From an uncultured Ruegeria sp. (GTDB lineage Bacteria; Pseudomonadota; Alphaproteobacteria; Rhodobacterales; Rhodobacteraceae): DNA of 64,000 nt. The notes beneath the pieces were generated by a model. That model did not search any database and was not told where the DNA came from. It saw nothing but the letters and a program-made list of their open reading frames with translations. The stretch's first letter is position 1. Each line of letters opens with the position of its first letter. Location of the stretch: positions 1 through 64,000 of the forward strand of contig NZ_CANMQQ010000004.1 of assembly GCF_947500045.1 (NCBI RefSeq). The letters are read 5' to 3'. The position numbers and the translations under genes are program-made. Shown piece by piece: positions 17,722 through 27,480 of the stretch.

Positions 17722-19233
17722 ATGCCCCACATCACTATTGTCGACAAACCCTGTGGGTATGGCAAATCCACAGAAATCAACCGCAACTTCAAAAAGTCGG
17801 AAAAATACATAGCCGTTGTCCCGTATCTAAGTGAGGTGGAACGGTTCATCAAAGGTGCCCGAACGGGTTCCGATTTCATTCTGACACAGCCTATTTGCAA
17901 CGGCGGCAACAAACGCGATCACTGCGAAAAGTTGATCCGGGCGGGTAAGTCAATCGCTTGTACTCATCAACTATTCTACCGGCTCGGAACTCTGGCAACC
18001 CAAGACACCGGGGTTGCGAGATGCACTGAGTTCGACAGCCGCGGCAAACCGACCATCGAAGTCGATCACTTGCTTAGTGGATACAATCTCATCATCGACG
18101 AGGTCGTAAACCCCTTCGAGGTAGACCAGACAATCCGAAAGATTGACTTTGATGCAGTTTACCTCGGTCTTGGCATGGCAGAAGAGGAGCCTGACGGACG
18201 TATTGTTCCAACAGAAAAGTGGGATGTGCTATACCGCTTAGGGGACAAGACACTTAACCGATCACTATATGAAAAGGCCAAGTCGGGTGCACTGTATCGC
18301 ATAAGCGAGAAGCTGTTCGTGCTCGCCATTCCCAAAGAACTCTTGCTCAAGCCCAAGTCCGTGACGATTTACACGTACCTTTCGGAAGGATCGGTGCTGC
18401 TGCAGTACCTGCAAAAACTGCGGAAAGACCACCCCGAATGCTTCACTCTGGAGGTGGAGCGTCTGGATGCAGTAGATGAGGCAGCATGGCGAGAAGATGT
18501 TGCTAACGCGCTAACGGTTCTACCCATGCCAGAGATTGCGAACCAAAAGTGGACACATTGCGCACAGCTAAAGTCGATCAAAACGCATCGGGAGTGCTCT
18601 TCGATTGGTCAGAAGCTACGCAAGTTCAAAGACAGAGAACTGTATGGAGTAAACCTCAAAACCGTTATGCTGACGTGCGCACGTGACCTGTGGCATGGGG
18701 CAGTAACAGGCCAAAAGCCAAAGGCAGGCAGGCTATCAAAGCATACGCGGTTGTTCGGTCGCGCAATGAAGGAAGACGTGTACAACAAGGACACGGAGAC
18801 CTTTGACGAGGAGTGGACCACAAACGGTGTCAGCTTTGTGCCCAACACTACACGCGGGACCAATGACCATATCGGGTGCACAACAGCGGTGTACCTATAT
18901 GATCAACACCCCAACCCACAACTGTTGACCTTCCTACGCATGAAGCGCGACAGCAAGGAGGCTCATAGGTTCTCGGATGCCTATGCGTTGACCGAACTGG
19001 TGCAGTGGCTGTTCCGGTCCGCAATACGTGTCGGTGGCTTAAACGGTACAGGACACACCCACACGCCAAGGCGTCGGGTAACGCTCTACATGCCATCTCA
19101 GAGAATGCGGAACCTACTGCTGAACTGGCTGCTGTCGGGTCAGGTCAAAAGTGGAGCGGTCAATGCGAAAGGCCAGAGACAGGTTGAGTTGCTTGCCCGG
19201 TTGGAGGGTCGTCAGGTGGCGGCAGCAGCGTAA
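17722..19233 (+). CDS. Helicase-like P-loop NTPase, putative replication protein of the element
   Basis: A 503-residue protein I do not recognise as a named family. It has a superfamily-2-like motif I, PCGYGKST (residues 10-17), almost at the N-terminus, a DE-type motif II in LIIDEV (Asp126, Glu127) and a late QWLFRSAIR segment (428-436) resembling the arginine-finger motif VI. The position between iteron-like repeats and an HNH gene suggests a replication initiator/helicase of a phage-satellite or plasmid-like module. The ribosome site AGGAGG precedes the ATG. Other options are a phage terminase-like ATPase or a defence NTPase. Confidence 0.5.
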   Translation: MPHITIVDKPCGYGKSTEINRNFKKSEKYIAVVPYLSEVERFIKGARTGSDFILTQPICNGGNKRDHCEKLIRAGKSIACTHQLFYRLGTLATQDTGVARCTEFDSRGKPTIEVDHLLSGYNLIIDEVVNPFEVDQTIRKIDFDAVYLGLGMAEEEPDGRIVPTEKWDVLYRLGDKTLNRSLYEKAKSGALYRISEKLFVLAIPKELLLKPKSVTIYTYLSEGSVLLQYLQKLRKDHPECFTLEVERLDAVDEAAWREDVANALTVLPMPEIANQKWTHCAQLKSIKTHRECSSIGQKLRKFKDRELYGVNLKTVMLTCARDLWHGAVTGQKPKAGRLSKHTRLFGRAMKEDVYNKDTETFDEEWTTNGVSFVPNTTRGTNDHIGCTTAVYLYDQHPNPQLLTFLRMKRDSKEAHRFSDAYALTELVQWLFRSAIRVGGLNGTGHTHTPRRRVTLYMPSQRMRNLLLNWLLSGQVKSGAVNAKGQRQVELLARLEGRQVAAAA

Positions 19234-19712
19234 TGCCGTTTGACATAGCAGCGGAACAGACGTTCCTAACTCGTGAAGAGGCCGCCCTGTGCGGCCTTTC
19301 TCGTTTCTGGACGGGTCGTCCGTGTAAGTATGGGCACGTGTCCGAGCGGTACGTTAGCAATCGCCAATGCGTTCAGTGCAATGCAGAGCAAACGGCGGAA
19401 CGAGATCGGAGGTGTCGAGCAATCGATCCATCTTACCGGATGTACAGGTCGGTACTAAACCGGTCGGGACAAGTGCTGATGGGGCGGGAGAGCCCGTCTA
19501 ATTCGGTTGGCTGCTCTCAGGAGGACTTGAAACAGCACATTGAGGCCCGGTTCTCAGACGGCATGACATGGGATCGTTATGGTCAATGGGAGGTGGACCA
19601 TATTACCCCTCTCTCAGCTGCACGGTCTTTGGAACACCTCATCGAACTTTGCCACTACAGCAACCTGCAACCTCTTTGGAAGCGGGACAACCTAGCAAAG
19701 GGCGGGGCGTAA
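19233..19712 (+). CDS. HNH endonuclease
   Basis: A 159-residue nuclease. The N-terminal half has a possible zinc ribbon (CKYGH and CVQC), and the C-terminal half the HNH core WEVDHITPLS followed by HYSNLQPLWKRDNLAKG, typical of small phage HNH proteins. Its ATG overlaps the TAA of the helicase-like gene by one base, so the two are co-translated. It could nick DNA for replication, packaging or homing. Confidence 0.85.
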   Translation: MPFDIAAEQTFLTREEAALCGLSRFWTGRPCKYGHVSERYVSNRQCVQCNAEQTAERDRRCRAIDPSYRMYRSVLNRSGQVLMGRESPSNSVGCSQEDLKQHIEARFSDGMTWDRYGQWEVDHITPLSAARSLEHLIELCHYSNLQPLWKRDNLAKGGA

Positions 19713-19764
19713 GCCTCGCCCCTGCGGGATGTAATCTGTCTTCTTTCAGTAAGCTCCAAAAAAC

Positions 19765-21006
19765 CTAACGCGAATAGAACCCATCACGAAGTTCTTGCCT
19801 TAGGCGCAGGCGCTCCGGGTACTCTTTCAGGAAAAGTTCGGGTGGTTTGCCTTCCCAAACTTGCGCATAAACCCGAATCTTGTTGCCGCCAAAAATCTTT
19901 GCAAGGTCTTCGTTTGAATAGCCACGCGCCCAAAGGTCATCGGTAATCGCCGCAAGGATTTTGGCAAGTTCACCATTGCCGGTAGCCCCTTTGTTAAACG
20001 CGTCGATCATATATCCGCCATCATCGTACATGCTCGCGTTTTCAGTCGCGAACTGCACGACAAGCTCGGTCGAGAACATGTCGTCTGTTGCGATCCCGAC
20101 ATGGTCGACCCCTACAAGTTGGACATATTAGTCGATCATATCAGCAGCCTGTTTGGGTGAAATATCCTCAGGCCAAACGCCGTCCATCATCCATTCGGTG
20201 AAGGTCGGAGAAATGTAGCCGCCCGATTTGGCCGCGCGCAACGCTTCGTTGTCCGGAATGGCACGATAGCATCCGCGTGGCGTGGCATTAGGTTCGGTCG
20301 CATAAAGTCCAGCTGGGACAGAGTGCGTATAGACATATGGTACGCCGGGATAGTTCTCGTCCAAATAATCCATTGCGTCATTGGCCGTTTTGGAGCCCGT
20401 GTGGCTTAGGTCTAGCAGGATGCCGAACCGCACCATTTCATCGATGACCGACTTCCCCCAAGGCGTAAGACCAATGTCGCGCCCGTTATAGGCCGCCAAC
20501 TGCCCCGATCCGGTTCGAAAAATGTCATTGTAAGCCAGGATCATACTTTTGATCCCCATATCCTTTAGCAATGCCATTTTCTTAAGATCGCCATTCAGGA
20601 TTGTGGCGGTTTGGCTGTTCCAGATGACGGCTGTCTTGCCTTGGATGTGGGCGGCTTCGATATCTCGGGTTTCATTGACGATCAGGTAGTTTTCCGGTTG
20701 CTGCGCCATGGCTGAGCGAAAGTGATAGTGCTGCTCTAGCAGGGTTTCAAACGACATATCCGCAGCTGCCAGCGTCATCTCGTGTCCCGTAATGCCGTTG
20801 TCCCGAGCCCGCGCGAAGTAGGTATGAAGCTGGTCGTAGTCGGTCCAACCAGTGCCGTAGGGGCTGGCCAACATGCCGAGGACGATTGTGTCTTGCACGA
20901 ATTGCTTCGCCTCTTCTGACGCATCCCAAGTCTTGCTTTCCTCGCTCGCGTGTAGTGCGCAACCTAGAGTGATCGCGATAGCGCTCACGGCCAACATAGT
21001 CTTCAT
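19765..21006 (-). pseudogene. Membrane dipeptidase (peptidase M19) interrupted by one in-frame TAA
   Basis: The N-terminal 292 codons (20128-21006) have a signal peptide and M19 features such as [17 protein letters not shown] and a late [12 protein letters not shown] at 20130-20128 interrupts them. The same frame then continues as [16 protein letters not shown] and the typical C-terminal [22 protein letters not shown] down to 19765. No indel is needed, so a single nonsense change explains the break. Last gene of the cargo block. A functional readthrough product or two-part enzyme cannot be excluded. Intact M19 enzymes hydrolyse dipeptides with two zinc ions at the cell envelope. Confidence 0.82.
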
Positions 21007-21054
21007 GACAGTACCTCCTTAATTGCTTTGTTTTTACCGCCGCATTCGAACCCC

Positions 21055-22233
21055 TCAGAAAACGATCCGGGTTCTTAGACCGAAGAGCGTAATGCTATCC
21101 TGATTGGGATTCAGCAGCGGGTCAGAAATGAATTGCAGTGATGGCGTAATCTGCAGTCCGGGTGAGATTGAAAAACGGTAGAAGGCTTCGAGCGTGAACT
21201 GATTGCCATCTATGCCTCTTGCCTCGGCCCAATTCAGGCCCAGCCCAGCCAAATCGGTATTGCGACCATAGTAACCCAGACCGGCAGAAACGGACCGATC
21301 ATAGAGCGCTGCGGTCCCCTTTGAGGCCCCTGCGCGGAAGAACGGCATCCACTTATTGCCAACAAACCATGCGGCAGAAAACGCAGCGCCGTAGTCTTCC
21401 GCTCGGCTGCCATCTTCGGCCGCATCCGCATGCCAGAGGGTCAGATGGATATTGTCGAAATAGATGCGATCAAAGCCGGAAGTGTACCCAAGTTCGAGTG
21501 ATTTGAAGAGATTGCCGTCGCTAAACACGTCAAAATTTGGATCAGACGGGTCGGCATTTGCGTCTGAGACGCTTGCAACAGCGTAGAGGTTCTCGCTCAG
21601 CTTGACCCCACCGGCAATACCAAGGCCCGGGTTGGGCGCGTTAAGTGTCGGGTTGGTATTGAAAGACAGGTTTTGGAAGCCACTATAGGGACTTACCAAT
21701 CCATAGATGTCCACGAAGTCCGTCACATCAATCTGGCCGATTTGCAACGTCCAAGCGCCGTTCTCGGCCCTTTGGGTCCAGAACAGGTTGGTCAGCAGCA
21801 AACCATTATCGTTGAAGGCTGTCCCAGTGATCGAAAGTGCTCCGCCATCCAGCCCAAGAAACTGTGGGGCAACATCGGTGTAACTGTGCCGGTCTTCGAT
21901 CTTGAATGTCAAAGAGCCGCGTTCAGTTGCCTGCCAACTACCGTAAAAACGCGCAATTCCGCTTGCTGCTTCGCCGGTTCCCAGATCAGCATTCGTGGAT
22001 TGGCCCAATGCCAAGTAGTCAATATTGAAGCGAAATCCTTCCTCGGCCAGTCGGTCTTTCCACTGAAACCAACCCGGAGCGATATTGCGTGGAAAATCGG
22101 AACGGTATTGCGGATCGGTTAGCCCATCTCCGGGCTTTAGATCAGCTTCAACCGAAGATGGCCCGGATAGTCCCTGAGCCGAAGCTACGCCAGCATTGGC
22201 AATACTCAAGGCGGTAACCAGAAGTCTTATCAT
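21055..22233 (-). CDS. OprB-like carbohydrate-selective porin
   Basis: Outer-membrane beta-barrel protein of 392 residues with a signal peptide ending at about residue 19 (VASAQ). Repeated short amphipathic strands, many aromatic residues and a terminal Phe (RTRIVF) fit a porin; the layout (GWFQWKDRLAEEGFRFNIDYLA, GLGLNWAEARG, LTLEAFYRF-like strand) fits the OprB group. The start overlaps the DUF3299 stop by four bases. In this cluster it probably admits peptides or related small solutes rather than sugars, but that is inference. Confidence 0.78.
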   Translation of the reverse strand: MIRLLVTALSIANAGVASAQGLSGPSSVEADLKPGDGLTDPQYRSDFPRNIAPGWFQWKDRLAEEGFRFNIDYLALGQSTNADLGTGEAASGIARFYGSWQATERGSLTFKIEDRHSYTDVAPQFLGLDGGALSITGTAFNDNGLLLTNLFWTQRAENGAWTLQIGQIDVTDFVDIYGLVSPYSGFQNLSFNTNPTLNAPNPGLGIAGGVKLSENLYAVASVSDANADPSDPNFDVFSDGNLFKSLELGYTSGFDRIYFDNIHLTLWHADAAEDGSRAEDYGAAFSAAWFVGNKWMPFFRAGASKGTAALYDRSVSAGLGYYGRNTDLAGLGLNWAEARGIDGNQFTLEAFYRFSISPGLQITPSLQFISDPLLNPNQDSITLFGLRTRIVF

Positions 22234-22994
22234 TCAGACGCCTTTGCCCCTCCGGTCTTGCGATCTCCCGCCGCCCGGATACGATCGGCGGCACGCTGCT
22301 TCCATTCCAGCCTGTCTGCCTCGGTTTCCAGAGTTTCGACACGTTCCGTCTCCAACTGGAATGTCGCATTCATTGGCATGAGGCCGTCCACAACCATCAT
22401 ATTCTGAACAGAAGGATCGATAGTCAGCGTGCCCGTCAGCCGAACGGGTTCGTGGAAATAGCTGGGCGTCCAGTCGCCATTCAGTCGTACACGGATCATT
22501 TGGTTGGGCGGAGGTGGAGGCATGTGACTGCACATCCCTCTTTCTGGCACCAAATATGCCACAGGCTGACCGTCCGGATCACTCGGAGCAGGAACGGCAA
22601 AGCCCGCGAGTGTGATTGTTTGACCGTCGAATTGCGGATTTCCCTTTGTTCCTGCCATTCTTCGCCGTTCCTTCACAGCCTCTCGCTGATCGAGTAGCCA
22701 GTCGACATCAATACCATCTGCCGCCAAGGCGTCCTCCGTCTCGGTCAGAAGCTCCTGCCATTTTTGTCTTTCTTCCGCGCTGCCAGCCTCTTGCTGCAGC
22801 CTGCCACGCATCCGCACAACAAAGAGGACGTCGTCAAATTGTTCGGGGCTGAGGTCACGATAGGGATCTTCAAAGACTTGCACAGATGGATCTGGAAGAT
22901 CGACCCAGTCCAGCGCCGTGCCTGACGTTGCCATGGCGGAATGACCGTAACAAACCAACCCTAAGAGTAAGACGGGGCGAAACCAAAGGAACAT
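22230..22994 (-). CDS. DUF3299 domain protein
   Basis: A 254-residue secreted or lipoprotein-like protein with a hydrophobic N-terminus. The second half has the DUF3299 pattern: ITLAGFAVP, a VPERGMCSHMPPPPPNQ metal/cysteine-like loop, and VRLTGTLTIDP. The C-terminal tail is charged and probably helical. DUF3299 proteins often sit beside exporters or envelope enzymes; the biochemical role is unknown. Part of the minus-strand cargo operon. Confidence 0.78.
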   Translation of the reverse strand: MFLWFRPVLLLGLVCYGHSAMATSGTALDWVDLPDPSVQVFEDPYRDLSPEQFDDVLFVVRMRGRLQQEAGSAEERQKWQELLTETEDALAADGIDVDWLLDQREAVKERRRMAGTKGNPQFDGQTITLAGFAVPAPSDPDGQPVAYLVPERGMCSHMPPPPPNQMIRVRLNGDWTPSYFHEPVRLTGTLTIDPSVQNMMVVDGLMPMNATFQLETERVETLETEADRLEWKQRAADRIRAAGDRKTGGAKASE

Positions 22995-23021
22995 GAAAAC
23001 TCTCCAGCCGGGTTTTTGGGG

Positions 23022-24419
23022 TCAATTCAGTGTGTTTTTGTATATCACACCGTCCTTCATGATCAGCCGGATCGTTTCAGGGCTTTCCGGCCTCGGGTCA
23101 GCTCCGAACCACTGATCACCCGTGCCAACAACCGAGAAGTCTTCAAGTGGGTTGCCGTCGATCAGCAGGATATCCGCATAGGCGCCTTCCTCGATAACGC
23201 CAAGTTTTCCGGCGGCATACGGGTTCATAAAGTCACCTGACAGAGCCACGACTTCGCCACCTGTCGATGTCAGCGTAACCATCGACGTATAGGGTCCAAA
23301 AAATTCATTGTTCAAGTGCTTCTCGTAGGCAATCTGGATATTGCAAGCCTCGACCGAACCAACACAGTCGGTCTGGAACCCTCGCTTCACCGGGCATTCC
23401 TTCATATTGTCGATGTAGCCTGCAAATGTGGCCGAGGCGGACTTTGCTTTAGCAAGGCTCGACGGGACGTTTGCCACTGCCGGGATATCGAGCAATCCGG
23501 GATCGAAGGCCGTCAGGTTTGTGGTAATATATGCCCCTTTTTCGTTCATGACTTGGGCAATTTCACAGTCAAACGAGAAGCCATGTTCGATCGACATCAC
23601 ACCCGCGTCTAGCGCACTCAGGATAGCTTCCTTACGATAGGAATGCGCCATGACATAGCTGCCATACTCATTTGCCACTTGCACCGCCGCTCTGATTTCC
23701 TCGGGCGATCCAGCCAGCAATTGCCATGGGTCGAAGGCCGAAACGACACCCCCGGATTGCATGAACTTCAACTGTGTCGCACCCATGCGGAAATTGTTGC
23801 GTGCAAACCTGTAAACGTCGTCCACTCCACTAACTTCCTGCGCCATGTTCAGACGGCTCATGTTGGTCTCTGAACCCGGCGGAGCAGTGAAATTCGCGAA
23901 GTCAGCATGGCCACCTCTTGTTCCGATAAATGCACCAGATGGAAAGTAACGCGGACCGTCAATTTGCCCTGAGTCAATTGCACGGCGTAACCCGCCATTG
24001 GCCCCACCCGCATCCCTGACTGTGGTGAAACCCTGCATCAAATACATCTCGGCCATCCGTGCACCGTGTATGGCAAAGTCTTCCCAAGTTGTGTTGGCCT
24101 CCATCGCGGGTAACGTCGGCCCCATCAGCATGAGGTGCGCGTGCAGTTCGATAAACCCGGGGGTCAGCGTCCGCCCCTCTCCGTCAATGACCGTGGCATT
24201 GGGGGCATCGATCGCATCAGTTGAGACGGCCTTGATAAGGCTGCCCTCAACCAGAACGCTTGCATTTTCGATACGCTGTTCATTGACGCCGTCGAAGACA
24301 TGCACGTTGGTGAAAAGCGTTTGGGGTTCTTCCTGATCCTGAGCGTGCGCGGACGTTCCAACAAAGAGACCTGCAGCGACAATTGCCACTGAACAAAGAG
24401 ACATTCGCAGACCGGCCAT
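23022..24419 (-). CDS. Secreted amidohydrolase (prolidase/Xaa-dipeptidase-like)
   Basis: Metal-dependent amidohydrolase of 465 residues with a signal peptide (MAGLRMSLCSVAIVAAGLFV...). It has HAH in ELHAHLML, a probable carbamylated lysine in TQLKFMQSGG, the histidines of MAHSYRK and SIEHGFS, and the late Asp in SGDFMNP. The GGLRRAID...GGHADF region resembles amidohydrolases that cleave Xaa-Pro or Xaa-Arg/Lys dipeptides. The ATG at 24419 has GGGAG in front; an in-frame extension upstream overlaps the AraC gene and is unlikely. First gene of the cargo operon. Confidence 0.82.
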   Translation of the reverse strand: MAGLRMSLCSVAIVAAGLFVGTSAHAQDQEEPQTLFTNVHVFDGVNEQRIENASVLVEGSLIKAVSTDAIDAPNATVIDGEGRTLTPGFIELHAHLMLMGPTLPAMEANTTWEDFAIHGARMAEMYLMQGFTTVRDAGGANGGLRRAIDSGQIDGPRYFPSGAFIGTRGGHADFANFTAPPGSETNMSRLNMAQEVSGVDDVYRFARNNFRMGATQLKFMQSGGVVSAFDPWQLLAGSPEEIRAAVQVANEYGSYVMAHSYRKEAILSALDAGVMSIEHGFSFDCEIAQVMNEKGAYITTNLTAFDPGLLDIPAVANVPSSLAKAKSASATFAGYIDNMKECPVKRGFQTDCVGSVEACNIQIAYEKHLNNEFFGPYTSMVTLTSTGGEVVALSGDFMNPYAAGKLGVIEEGAYADILLIDGNPLEDFSVVGTGDQWFGADPRPESPETIRLIMKDGVIYKNTLN

Positions 24420-24552
24420 AAGTACTCCCTTCATATTCATGTTTTGCCAACTGTAGTCCGGAAAACTTTTCCTCGGTTGCCACTTTTGAATTAGCATGTT
24501 CGAATGTGTTCGTAAAAATGGCCACTGAATACAAATACCAATCATCACAAGG
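24420..24552. promoter_or_regulatory. Divergent promoter region between amidohydrolase and AraC genes
   Basis: A 133-base gap between two divergent starts, AT-rich in the middle. It should hold the promoters of the cargo operon and of the regulator, and probably the regulator's binding site. I cannot point to exact -10/-35 boxes or a clear operator. Confidence 0.5.
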
Positions 24553-25566
24553 GTGACGAGCTTGCCTTTCAACTCCACCTCTAAAGAGCATAGCGAGGGC
24601 TTTATTCGCCTCTCCTTAGCCGCTCCGTTTTTGCAATATCTCACCGAACGCAAGATCAATCCGCAACCAGCATTGGACCAGGTCGGATTGAAAGCCGAAC
24701 TGTTGTCTGACCCATCCGTGTTCGTTCACTCAGAGCTGGTCTACGGTTTGGTGAATGCCTTCTCAGAAGTATCAGGGGATCGATACCTAGGACTGAATGT
24801 AGGGGAGGCGTTTGACCTACAAGGATGGCCGCCCTTCGCTCAAGCCTTGCAATCTACAAAAACGCTGTTCGAGTTTTTTACCCGCTTTGTTGGGCTCGTA
24901 CCGCAGGAGTCCAATTCTGTGCGTCACAGCCTTGTAATTGAAGCAGACAAGGCGACTTATCGTATCGAGAGGCAACAGGAACCAACTGTCCCACCCATTC
25001 AGGTGACCGGTTTTGGTGCCGCAATCTATGTACGCCTATTGCAGACCGTCATTGGAGATTCTTGGGATTCTTCGCGTGTGCGATGGGAAAGCAGATACAT
25101 CAATGGGCTGCCTATCGACTACAAAGGGATCGAGGTTGGCCTTGGGACTGATCCCGGAATGCAAATTAGTTTTCCTGTGGGATGGTTGTTTTTGCACCAT
25201 GTCTCTGAGGGCTCTGCCAAGCCCATAGCTTCACCTCAACAAGAGGAAGAAGTAACCGTGGTGGCAGCTTTGCGCTCTGTCTTACGCGACAAACTAGATG
25301 AAACCGATTTGGGACCTGAGATGGTGGCTGGAATGCTGGGAATACAACCGGAACGGTTTCTGAAAGCGCTTCAGCGACAAGGCACAACGCTACCCCGTGA
25401 AATCAAACGGCTGCGTGTCGATGTCGCCAAAGAGCACCTCAATGAAGACCAGATGACAATTGCGGAGATCGGTCTGATGCTCGGCTATTCCGACAAGTCC
25501 CATTTCACTCGCTTTTTCCGAGGTCAAACCGGAATGACACCGACCAAGTTCCGCCTCGGTGTATAG
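24553..25566 (+). CDS. AraC-family transcriptional regulator
   Basis: A 337-residue regulator with an N-terminal Arabinose_bd/OruR-type sensing domain (about 20-220) and a C-terminal AraC helix-turn-helix pair: LGPEMVAGMLGIQPERFLKALQ and TIAEIGLMLGYSDKSHFTRFFRGQTGMTP. The GTG start at 24553 is the only reasonable one. It is divergent from the amidohydrolase-DUF3299-porin-dipeptidase genes and is likely their activator, responding to an unknown ligand. It is the last gene before attR. Confidence 0.88.
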   Translation: MTSLPFNSTSKEHSEGFIRLSLAAPFLQYLTERKINPQPALDQVGLKAELLSDPSVFVHSELVYGLVNAFSEVSGDRYLGLNVGEAFDLQGWPPFAQALQSTKTLFEFFTRFVGLVPQESNSVRHSLVIEADKATYRIERQQEPTVPPIQVTGFGAAIYVRLLQTVIGDSWDSSRVRWESRYINGLPIDYKGIEVGLGTDPGMQISFPVGWLFLHHVSEGSAKPIASPQQEEEVTVVAALRSVLRDKLDETDLGPEMVAGMLGIQPERFLKALQRQGTTLPREIKRLRVDVAKEHLNEDQMTIAEIGLMLGYSDKSHFTRFFRGQTGMTPTKFRLGV

Positions 25567-26048
<482 letters not shown>

Positions 26049-26153
26049 TCAGGCGGCCGAGATCAAGGCACTTGCCGCACCTACAAACCCTGCAACCGCC
26101 ACAATACCTGCCAGAAGCAAGCATAGAATTTCCAACGCACTGAGTTTCATCAT
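26049..26153 (-). CDS. Possible 34-residue membrane microprotein
   Basis: A short frame opening with two ATGs (26153 and 26150) encodes MMKLSALEILCLLLAGIVAV followed by 14 more small or hydrophobic residues and a TGA. The product would be a single membrane-spanning peptide with a basic N-terminus. A GGTGGGGG run lies upstream as a weak ribosome site. No family is recognised. It lies just outside attR in the chromosomal flank. The hydrophobic pattern is better than expected by chance, but coding is unproven. Confidence 0.35.
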   Translation of the reverse strand: MMKLSALEILCLLLAGIVAVAGFVGAASALISAA

Positions 26154-26425
26154 GGCCCCCACCAGATCAATGCGCACGGCTTACGGCAAGCGGCGCTCTC
26201 GGGAAAGTGAGCACAGGTTGACCTAGCGGAAAGCCGCCACGGTTGCAGCGCGGAATCGCTCAGACAAACGCCAGCAGAGCCTGATAGGTATGTTTTGACC
26301 ATCGCTCAACACTTGACCTGTAGCGTTCTTGCATCACCCAGCCCGGCAAACCGCCACGTTACGTAAATCCGAGGCTCGGCGCGAAGGCACGAGATCAGAG
26401 AAATGCTGTCGAAATCCAACTCTGA

Positions 26426-26502
26426 TGGCGATCCCTGAAGGACTCGAACCCTCAACCTGCTGATTAGAAGTCAGCTGCTCTATCCAGTTGAGCTAAGGGA
26501 CC
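26426..26502 (-). tRNA. tRNA-Arg (anticodon TCT)
   Basis: A 77-base cloverleaf on the minus strand: acceptor GGTCCCT/AGGGATC with one G-T wobble, D arm AGCTCAACTGGATAGAGC, anticodon stem CTGAC/(A)TCAG with TTCTAA loop giving TCT, T loop TTCGAGT and encoded CCA. It decodes AGA. Confidence 0.93.
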
Positions 26503-26523
26503 GCTGCGCCCTTCTTGCTGTTT

Positions 26524-27000
26524 TTAAGCGCGGGGTTCAAGAGCCAAGCGCATGAAGGCGCTGTTGGGATCGGGCGCGTAGCCATAGATCGGGTCGCAAT
26601 AGGAATAGCCCAGCGATTCATACAATCTGCGGGCAGCATCATATTCGGTCAGATGGCTTGCGCCGGTCTCAAGAACCAGCGCGGAAATACCCTCGGATTG
26701 TGCGAGATCGGCAAGATGGTCCATCATCACCCGAGCCAACCCTCGCCCTCGTGCCTTTGACAGAACGTGAACCGATTTGACTTCGGCCGTACCATCCGGC
26801 AGCGCCTTAAGCGCACCACATCCCAGGGCCGTGTCAGATTCATAAATCGCCCAAAACCGGATACCGGGTTCTCGCAGCGACGCGACGTCCATTGTATGAT
26901 TCGACGTCTGAGGTGTCGCATCCCAGCTATGGGTCAAATGGGCCTGAATGATGGGCCGTAGGTCATCTGCACCCGGATCAGCCTCGCGGATATCTATCAT
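26524..27000 (-). CDS. GNAT-family N-acetyltransferase
   Basis: A 158-residue acetyltransferase. The acetyl-CoA loop SKARGRGLARVMMDHL matches motif A (R/QxxGxG/A), and the C-terminal YESLGYSYCDP matches motif B. Such single-domain GNATs acetylate amines on small molecules or protein termini; the substrate is not predictable. It lies between tRNA-Arg and the Complex I subunit gene, 14 bases after the latter's stop. Confidence 0.85.
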   Translation of the reverse strand: MIDIREADPGADDLRPIIQAHLTHSWDATPQTSNHTMDVASLREPGIRFWAIYESDTALGCGALKALPDGTAEVKSVHVLSKARGRGLARVMMDHLADLAQSEGISALVLETGASHLTEYDAARRLYESLGYSYCDPIYGYAPDPNSAFMRLALEPRA

Positions 27001-27014
27001 CTGGCAAGTCCCGG

Positions 27015-27326
27015 TCAGTGGGTCCAGGGCGCACGTCGATCTGTGGCAAAATTTTCGCCATAACCGCGGGCCCGCAGGTTCGGCTTGCGCTTGTGCGGTT
27101 CGCTTACCTGCGCGTCGATGCCGTTGTCTTTGGCATAGTCCAGCGCCTCTTCCTTAGTGTCGAACTTCAGGCGCACCTGTGTCTGCGTGTCGGTGGACGA
27201 CGTCCAGCCCATCAGCGGATCAACTTCGCGCGCCGAGGCCGGGGCGTATTCCAACACCCACCTGCGGGTCTTGGCCATCCCCGAAGTCATCGCGTTTCGC
27301 GAAGGCTGGTAAATCCGTGCGCGCAT
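27015..27326 (-). CDS. ETC complex I accessory subunit (NDUFS4/18-kDa-like)
   Basis: Alphaproteobacterial homologue of the mitochondrial NDUFS4 accessory subunit of NADH dehydrogenase. The 103-residue protein shows the family frame: [60 protein letters not shown] and a basic tail. It would sit on the peripheral arm of Complex I and help assemble or stabilise it. Length and start fit the family well. Confidence 0.9.
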   Translation of the reverse strand: MRARIYQPSRNAMTSGMAKTRRWVLEYAPASAREVDPLMGWTSSTDTQTQVRLKFDTKEEALDYAKDNGIDAQVSEPHKRKPNLRARGYGENFATDRRAPWTH

Positions 27327-27480
27327 GTCGCTTCTCCGTACTCACTTGGCTGTGGTCGTTTATGCGTCAGAGAACGAGCGGAGACAAGATCGCTATTGTC
27401 GCGGCTGCCATCTGTTTCCTAATGACAGAAACTGTCATTGGTATGCGCTAGACCCGGGTGAACTTAAGAAGGACGTCAAG

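Noticed and set aside
27325-27480. N-terminal extension of the SRPBCC gene
   Set aside because: It overlaps the divergent Complex I gene's promoter and lacks a ribosome site; ATG 27481 has one.
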